Below, piece by piece: positions 58,490-64,000 of a stretch of 64,000 bases of DNA (positions are counted from its first letter, which is position 1; the number at the start of each line of letters is the position of its first letter). The notes below the pieces were generated by a model, which did no database searches, was not told the origin of the DNA, and saw nothing but the letters and a program-made list of their open reading frames with translations. Origin of the DNA: Onchidella celtica. Its lineage: Eukaryota > Mollusca > Gastropoda > Systellommatophora > Onchidiidae. The position numbers and the translations under genes were made by a program. Location of the stretch: NCBI GenBank assembly GCA_963931925.1, contig OZ007580.1, positions 3,209,390-3,273,389 on the forward strand. The letters run 5' to 3'.

Positions 58490-59775
58490 CGCCCTAACCC
58501 CACTCACTACAATGTGATGGTAAATCTCTAATCTGTTTATGGGTATGACGGATTTATTATCCAATAATGTTGTATTGTTATTGGGTATTAATATGAAACA
58601 TTTCATGCAGGTAAGTCGCGATGTCGTGTCACGACACTTTCCACTGCGGCCTTTGATTTGCACCCGGTGTTCACTATGCTGACCTGTGGCATTAACTTTA
58701 CTTAGAGCAACCGTTTATGCGCATGAATGCTCCTCATAATATTTTATTCGACTAGATTTTGTGTGTTCTGTTGTTTTTTCCCTGTTAGAACAGAGCGAAT
58801 AGACTCGTGATTTTACATAGTCCTCAAAAAATCGATTTCATTTTAAAAAACGTATTTGGACAAGTCCACAAGGGGCATCATATTTTATATTTTGTTATGC
58901 TCATCAAGGGGATTCCTTCCCTTGGATGCTAGACCAGGCCAGACGTGAAAATGAGACAGACGTTACAAGAAGGATGATCTCCCTTCGTTTGATTCCAGCA
59001 TAGCTTAAATGTGATTGATTTTCATGGTGCGTTTGTCTGACTGAGTGCGAGTTTGTATGAGTGTGTATGTGGACGCTCTTGTGTCAGTAAGGTTGTATTG
59101 ACGTGATGATGACATCTGAATCAGCAGATTATATCTGAATCAGCATATTGATTGCATCCATATCTGTGTAAGCACACATGTTTAACAGGCAGGCGCCTTT
59201 CTGACATTTACTTTATTAAACAAAATTATTGTCTCCATTCTCACAAAGAAGGGGATAATCAGTTCTTGCACTGAACAGACGAAACTATCTAAAGAACCTT
59301 AGTCTGTGGTGCTTTTGAGAAGAATTAATGTCGCCACAGTTGGTGTAGATTTTGCTGTTGAAGAAATTTAAGGCTCATCATCAAGTCCTTTGTCCTCCAT
59401 ATTTTTGCGCATTTATTGCACATGAAATTGTCCTGAAGACAAGAAGTTAGTTCTAAATAAATCAATCTGAAACAACAACATTTGTGCTGGTTTTTTCTTT
59501 TTTTAAAAATTCTTTCTTTCCATTTTCTGTCTTTCCATCATTTTTCTTTCCTTTTTTTGTTTTTTTGGCTGTCTTTTCCATTATTTTCTTTCTTTCTGGC
59601 CGTCTTTCTCTCTTTCATTCTCTGCTTTCTTCTTTTACCCCTTTTCTTTCTTTCTATCATTCTTGGGTGTCAAGTGTTCACACGCATATTATTCGAGGTC
59701 GAGCCGGCTCACTGCCCATTGTCCCCTCTCCTACCTTATGCCGGCCGGCTCTCTCCCGTGGGCACTCTTCGCTGA
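58490..59775. other. Gene-free stretch with a CTTT-rich tract
   Basis: The pyrimidine-rich region 59483-59665 (TTTC/CTTT) gives Phe/Leu/Ser frames that are artefacts. No gene recognised. Confidence 0.5.
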
Positions 59776-59940
59776 TTTTTATCATATTTTCCTGTGCCTG
59801 ATCCTATGGTAAGTAGGATCGAGCGCCTAGTCTTCTCAGATATGGACGAGGAACTCGGAGGGCCCGTGTGCACTTTCCGCACGTTAAAGATACCTTGGCA
59901 GTTAGAAATCGAGAAGAGCAGGCCGAACAGGCCGCTGCCC
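59776..59940 (+). mobile_element. SINE body fragment
   Basis: Shares with 63290-63476 the blocks TAGTCTTCTC-GATA, GCACGTTAAAGA, TTGGCAGTT and AGGCCGAACAGGCCGCTGCC. The tRNA-like head is not clear here, so this looks like a 5'-truncated or diverged copy. Confidence 0.65.
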
Positions 59941-60627
59941 AAGCAATGCTGGTTGCCAACAATATCGATGTTTTCACCAACCAATGTTGGTCGGTGAAAA
60001 CCCTCAGTTTTCTGGAGTTAATACCCTTCTAACACTATTTTCGGCCTATCAAGGGCTAAAAGCGTGACATGTCAAATTATTTCAATTTTTGGAAAGAAAA
60101 AAAAAAATTACAGTGCAGTGCTCGATCTCTGAGAACGATAGATCAAAATTAAGGAGGCAGATGTGACTTGAAGGAAAATAAATAATGAAAAAATAAAGAG
60201 GAGAATCTGAATCTAATACTTAAGAAAAAATGTGCCCGTTTTCAGTACGGTCCAATTTTGGCACTTCTTTTCCTCAGTACTACAGCTTGAATAATAGTTT
60301 GACAAATTACAACATGACTTGTCTAAATTGTCAATTAATCTAACCCAGTCACCTTTGTATCGACATATTGTGTATATTCACATTCCTTGCAGCCTTTTGT
60401 TAATGTTCTTATGCCCAGAAATACATGCCTTTTTTTTTCTCTCCATGCAATAAGCCAAGCACAAGGGAGACTATGTTTGTCTGCATTTTGGTGCAATAAT
60501 TTCCCTGCCTAAATGTGGGTGTTTAGTGTCCTGGCGCATAATGAGATCTGTAGATTGTCGCGAAGAACTTTCTAGACCAGAGCGGGGGAAAGAGAAAGAG
60601 AGGAGAAAAACACACACACACACACAC

Positions 60628-60669
<42 letters not shown>

Positions 60670-61140
60670 CGAAAGAGTGCCGCGGGAGTACAGTTTTATC
60701 CTGGGAAATGCCGGGTACTTCATGTAGTCATCGTACAGAATTTTAACGGAAATAACATTCCCTGGTCAAAGGAGTGAAGGGCAGGGGGAGAGATGGTGCA
60801 GAAAATCTGACAAAGACCGCTATTCAAAAAACCAAGAGTGAGAGGGATGGGCTGGTGGGATATGGGAAGAAATGACAAGATAATAATTAACATAGCCACC
60901 CACGCAGCAAACAAAAGTACGGACAGATTGTCAGTAAAAACTAAGGACATGAAGATGAGGCCGCCACACAGGCTTTAGACAGGTTTTACTGGTTGGTGAA
61001 AAACATCGTCTGGGGCCATCCATAAAGCATGTCGGGGGGAGGGAGGGGGGGGGGTGACTGTGTCAACACCATAACCTGAAAATTAAAAATTTTTTTTGGG
61101 GGGGGGGGTGGGGGGGAGGCGTATTCTCTTTCTCCTTGCT
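59941..61140. other. Gene-free stretch with microsatellites
   Basis: (CA)n followed by (GA)n at about 60609-60668 and G-runs at 61036-61052 and 61099-61117. No gene recognised. Confidence 0.5.
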
Positions 61141-61665
61141 AAGTGCTACGCTTTGACATGATGCGAATTCCATTATGGAATTAATTTACCTAATAATTGA
61201 TGAGGATTTAAAGGTCGTGACAGACATTTGATACTTCGTGTCAGACTTTCAAATCGCTCTCCTGTCAAATTTACAAAATTGTCGATACGGTCTTTGCGCA
61301 GGCACCCCTCGATGTACCCTCCAGTTTCTCAATTTCCTTAACACCCCCACCCCCCCATGTACACGTTTAATACGTTTGACACCCCCCCCTCCCCCCCATT
61401 GTACTTACGTACGGCCACTAGAACAGTGAAAGTCGATGCTGTCCTTATTGCTTCATTTTGCATGGACTATGGAAACACGTTTTCTACGTAAGACGATCTT
61501 AGCTCTTGTCTGTCCTATCTCCACTCTCTGAAAAACTGCAGATCTTTTAGTACGCAGAAGAGGTATAACAAATGCACACTTTGACACTTCTTTAAAATTC
61601 TTTGTGGCACTTGTCAAGCTGTTTCACAGTTTCGATTTATTCTAACGCCTTATCATAATACGAAG
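61141..61665 (+). repeat. Direct duplication, copy 1
   Basis: 525 bp that recur at 63477-64000 with, by eye, only one missing C in a C-run. The left boundary is sharp at AAGTGCTACG. Confidence 0.95.
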
Positions 61666-63184
61666 TCCGTACACATTTAACATTGAATTTCTCAGTTGTG
61701 CTAAAAGTGGAGATGGAACAAACACGAACAAAGGCAGTCATAATCCAGCAACTTCATTTGCTCGAAAAAAGGGAAATAAAAGCAGACTTTTTAATTCATC
61801 ACTAAAATTGATAACCGTATGACTGTGCTCTCCCCAGACAACCCCCCTCCCCCCTACACATACACCCGTGTCCACTTTTCATACACTGGAGGCGGGCCCC
61901 CTCTTTCAACCTTCTCCACCCCCGAACATCCGTACCACAGGGATGGTCCCTAACCGCCGTCCCTCTTCAGACAATCTCAGACCAGCTGGGCCTTTGATGG
62001 TCCTCCACCAGCTTGTCCCCCACAAAAGCGCTCACGCACGTCAGTGTGATAAGAAAGATAACGTGTTTAATTTTTTAGGTGTTTGTTTAGACCTGTAGTT
62101 GTGTGTGACCAGCTACTTAGAGCCTGGGGGAAAACTGTCCCACTGCCGAGTATCGATCTGCAGATCTGTTGACATAAGCACAGGTGTTGTTTTATCATTA
62201 AAGCCGACATGTCAATATTTAGATATCTATTCTTATTTATTCATTATCATTATTATATCATTTTTAACTGTGCCTTCAAATCGGATATTCTCGTTTTCAT
62301 AACTCTTCCTCTCCCCTCTTTATATAATTATCCTCCGTAAGTGCTTGCACACACACATACATACACACACATCAAATTTGTTTATTTACATTGAATACCT
62401 TTCAAATGTACCTGTAAAATATCAGTACTGAGAAAACAATACATGACACTACACAGAAGCAGAAATACCTGCTATGGTCCGTTTCATACTTGCTTTCCAA
62501 ATCTGCGCCCTAGCAAACACACATACGCGCGCACAAGCACTCCACTGTCTCCGTTGTGCAATACATTGTATCATACTACACAAACCTAAGTATACAAAAA
62601 TTTCAGTGCACAGAGTCATCCACATACACAGAGTCATTAAAACACACATGGCCACACTGTTAAGGCTTTTGCATACACTGACATTAAGAAAACATCACAC
62701 ACGAGCATTTATACAAACAAGTGCAAGGCACACGTACACACTCATTTCTAACATTTTCACAATGTAATATTATCTCACAATATTTACTCGAACTAAAAAC
62801 AAGCAACTGACATTTTACAAAATTCAAGTACTTAACGTGCAGAACAATGTTTGTTCGTTTTCACAGACAGAAATAATGACCAGAAATTTCTAAGTGTCCT
62901 TACTTGGCTCAGATTAAGCTTAAACGTTTTGTACTTAGTACATGATGGAACTTGGCAATAATTATATCGGTTGTTAGCTTTTCTGATCAATGTCTGCCAG
63001 CACTTTAAGGCCTGGTTATTGGCTGGGCCCTGATGCAGAAAAACTCTTGATGTTCGGAGAAAGCTACTTATCAGTCTCTGTCAACAATCTGTGTACACTG
63101 TGTTGATTCGTTCTCAGTTTAGCATGTTTGAACGTATGCATTCGGCAGTGGCGTAGTTGAAACCCATAATGCCGGAGGGTATCT
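61666..63184. other. Gene-free stretch inside the duplicated unit
   Basis: Short ORFs, CA-rich patches near 62350 and 62520. Nothing recognised. Confidence 0.5.
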
Positions 63185-63476
63185 TATATGGGGACAAGGT
63201 GGTATAGAGGCAAGGTGCCCACTTCTCACGGCAAGGGTACAGGGTACAAAACCCGGCCGGTGCAGGCATGTTGGAAGTTTGGGATTTTTCTCATATTTTC
63301 GTGTCTCTGATAGTATTTTGGGGCGGGGGAGGGGGGGTGTAGGAAGATCGAGTATCTACAATCTAGTCTTCTCGGATAAAGATGAAAAAATTTGGATGGG
63401 CCGGGTGCACGTTGCGCACGTTAAAGAGACATTGGCAGTTGGAATTCGAAAAGAGTAGGCCGAACAGGCCGCTGCC
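63185..63476 (+). mobile_element. tRNA-derived SINE
   Basis: The head carries a pol III A-box-like TGGTATAGAGG (about 63200) and, ~43 bp on, a B-box-like GGTACAAAACC (about 63243). The body matches 59776-59940. It ends at CCGCTGCC exactly where duplication copy 2 begins. No A-rich tail is seen. Confidence 0.72.
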
Positions 63477-64000
63477 AAGTGCTACGCTTTGACATGATGC
63501 GAATTCCATTATGGAATTAATTTACCTAATAATTGATGAGGATTTAAAGGTCGTGACAGACATTTGATACTTCGTGTCAGACTTTCAAATCGCTCTCCTG
63601 TCAAATTTACAAAATTGTCGATACGGTCTTTGCGCAGGCACCCCTCGATGTACCCTCCAGTTTCTCAATTTCCTTAACACCCCCACCCCCCATGTACACG
63701 TTTAATACGTTTGACACCCCCCCCTCCCCCCCATTGTACTTACGTACGGCCACTAGAACAGTGAAAGTCGATGCTGTCCTTATTGCTTCATTTTGCATGG
63801 ACTATGGAAACACGTTTTCTACGTAAGACGATCTTAGCTCTTGTCTGTCCTATCTCCACTCTCTGAAAAACTGCAGATCTTTTAGTACGCAGAAGAGGTA
63901 TAACAAATGCACACTTTGACACTTCTTTAAAATTCTTTGTGGCACTTGTCAAGCTGTTTCACAGTTTCGATTTATTCTAACGCCTTATCATAATACGAAG
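63477..64000 (+). repeat. Direct duplication, copy 2 (cut by right window edge)
   Basis: Matches 61141-61665 at an offset of 2,336 then 2,335 bp. The true right boundary lies beyond the window. Confidence 0.95.

Noticed and set aside
58610-58625. GCAG/GTAAGT resembling a strong splice donor
   Set aside because: No coding exon or acceptor nearby to support it.

Overview
The window is eukaryotic nuclear DNA from a metazoan, most likely a marine invertebrate. It is AT-rich and repeat-dense, has one spliced host gene, and carries Ty3/gypsy elements of the Gmr1 type, APE-type LINEs, a Tc1-like relic, hAT-like pieces, several MITE families and long (GA)n, (CAY)n and poly-G tracts. A lophotrochozoan such as a mollusc would fit, but nothing here proves the phylum.

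Layout. 1-6314: a Gmr1-like LTR retrotransposon (element 1, + strand), cut by the left window edge. 6315-8020: a LINE reverse-transcriptase relic that element 1 landed in, followed by a decayed IS630/Tc1-like transposase. 12991-20565: a young, whole-looking second Gmr1-like element (element 2, - strand) with 866-bp LTRs and a TATAT target-site duplication. 20931-21366: two MITEs. 27120-28071: a (CAY)n tract into which a third Gmr1-like element (element 3, + strand, 28077-40284, 1.2-kb LTRs, ACCAT duplication) inserted. A full-length LINE (33407-37130, - strand, 9-bp duplication) later inserted into element 3. 41385-48425: MITEs, a foldback element inside a minisatellite, and a hAT-like fragment. 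49316-53306: the only confident host gene, a class C GPCR of the metabotropic glutamate receptor type in two coding exons. 53312-64000: LINE 3' ends, more MITEs and foldbacks, SINE copies, and a near-identical direct duplication running off the right edge.

The three LTR elements share an unusual pol order, with integrase ahead of reverse transcriptase. They also share a SCAN-like Gag and a primer-binding site of tRNA-Pro type. Elements 2 and 3 have nearly the same proteins but differ in their LTRs: the promoter-side end is diverged, and element 3 carries an extra 319 bp with intron-like borders. The receptor keeps the mGluR architecture, but by eye it has lost several glutamate-contact residues. 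Its stop codon lies a few bases from a truncated LINE.

Basis: all boundaries were read by eye; no database search, structure prediction or alignment program was run.
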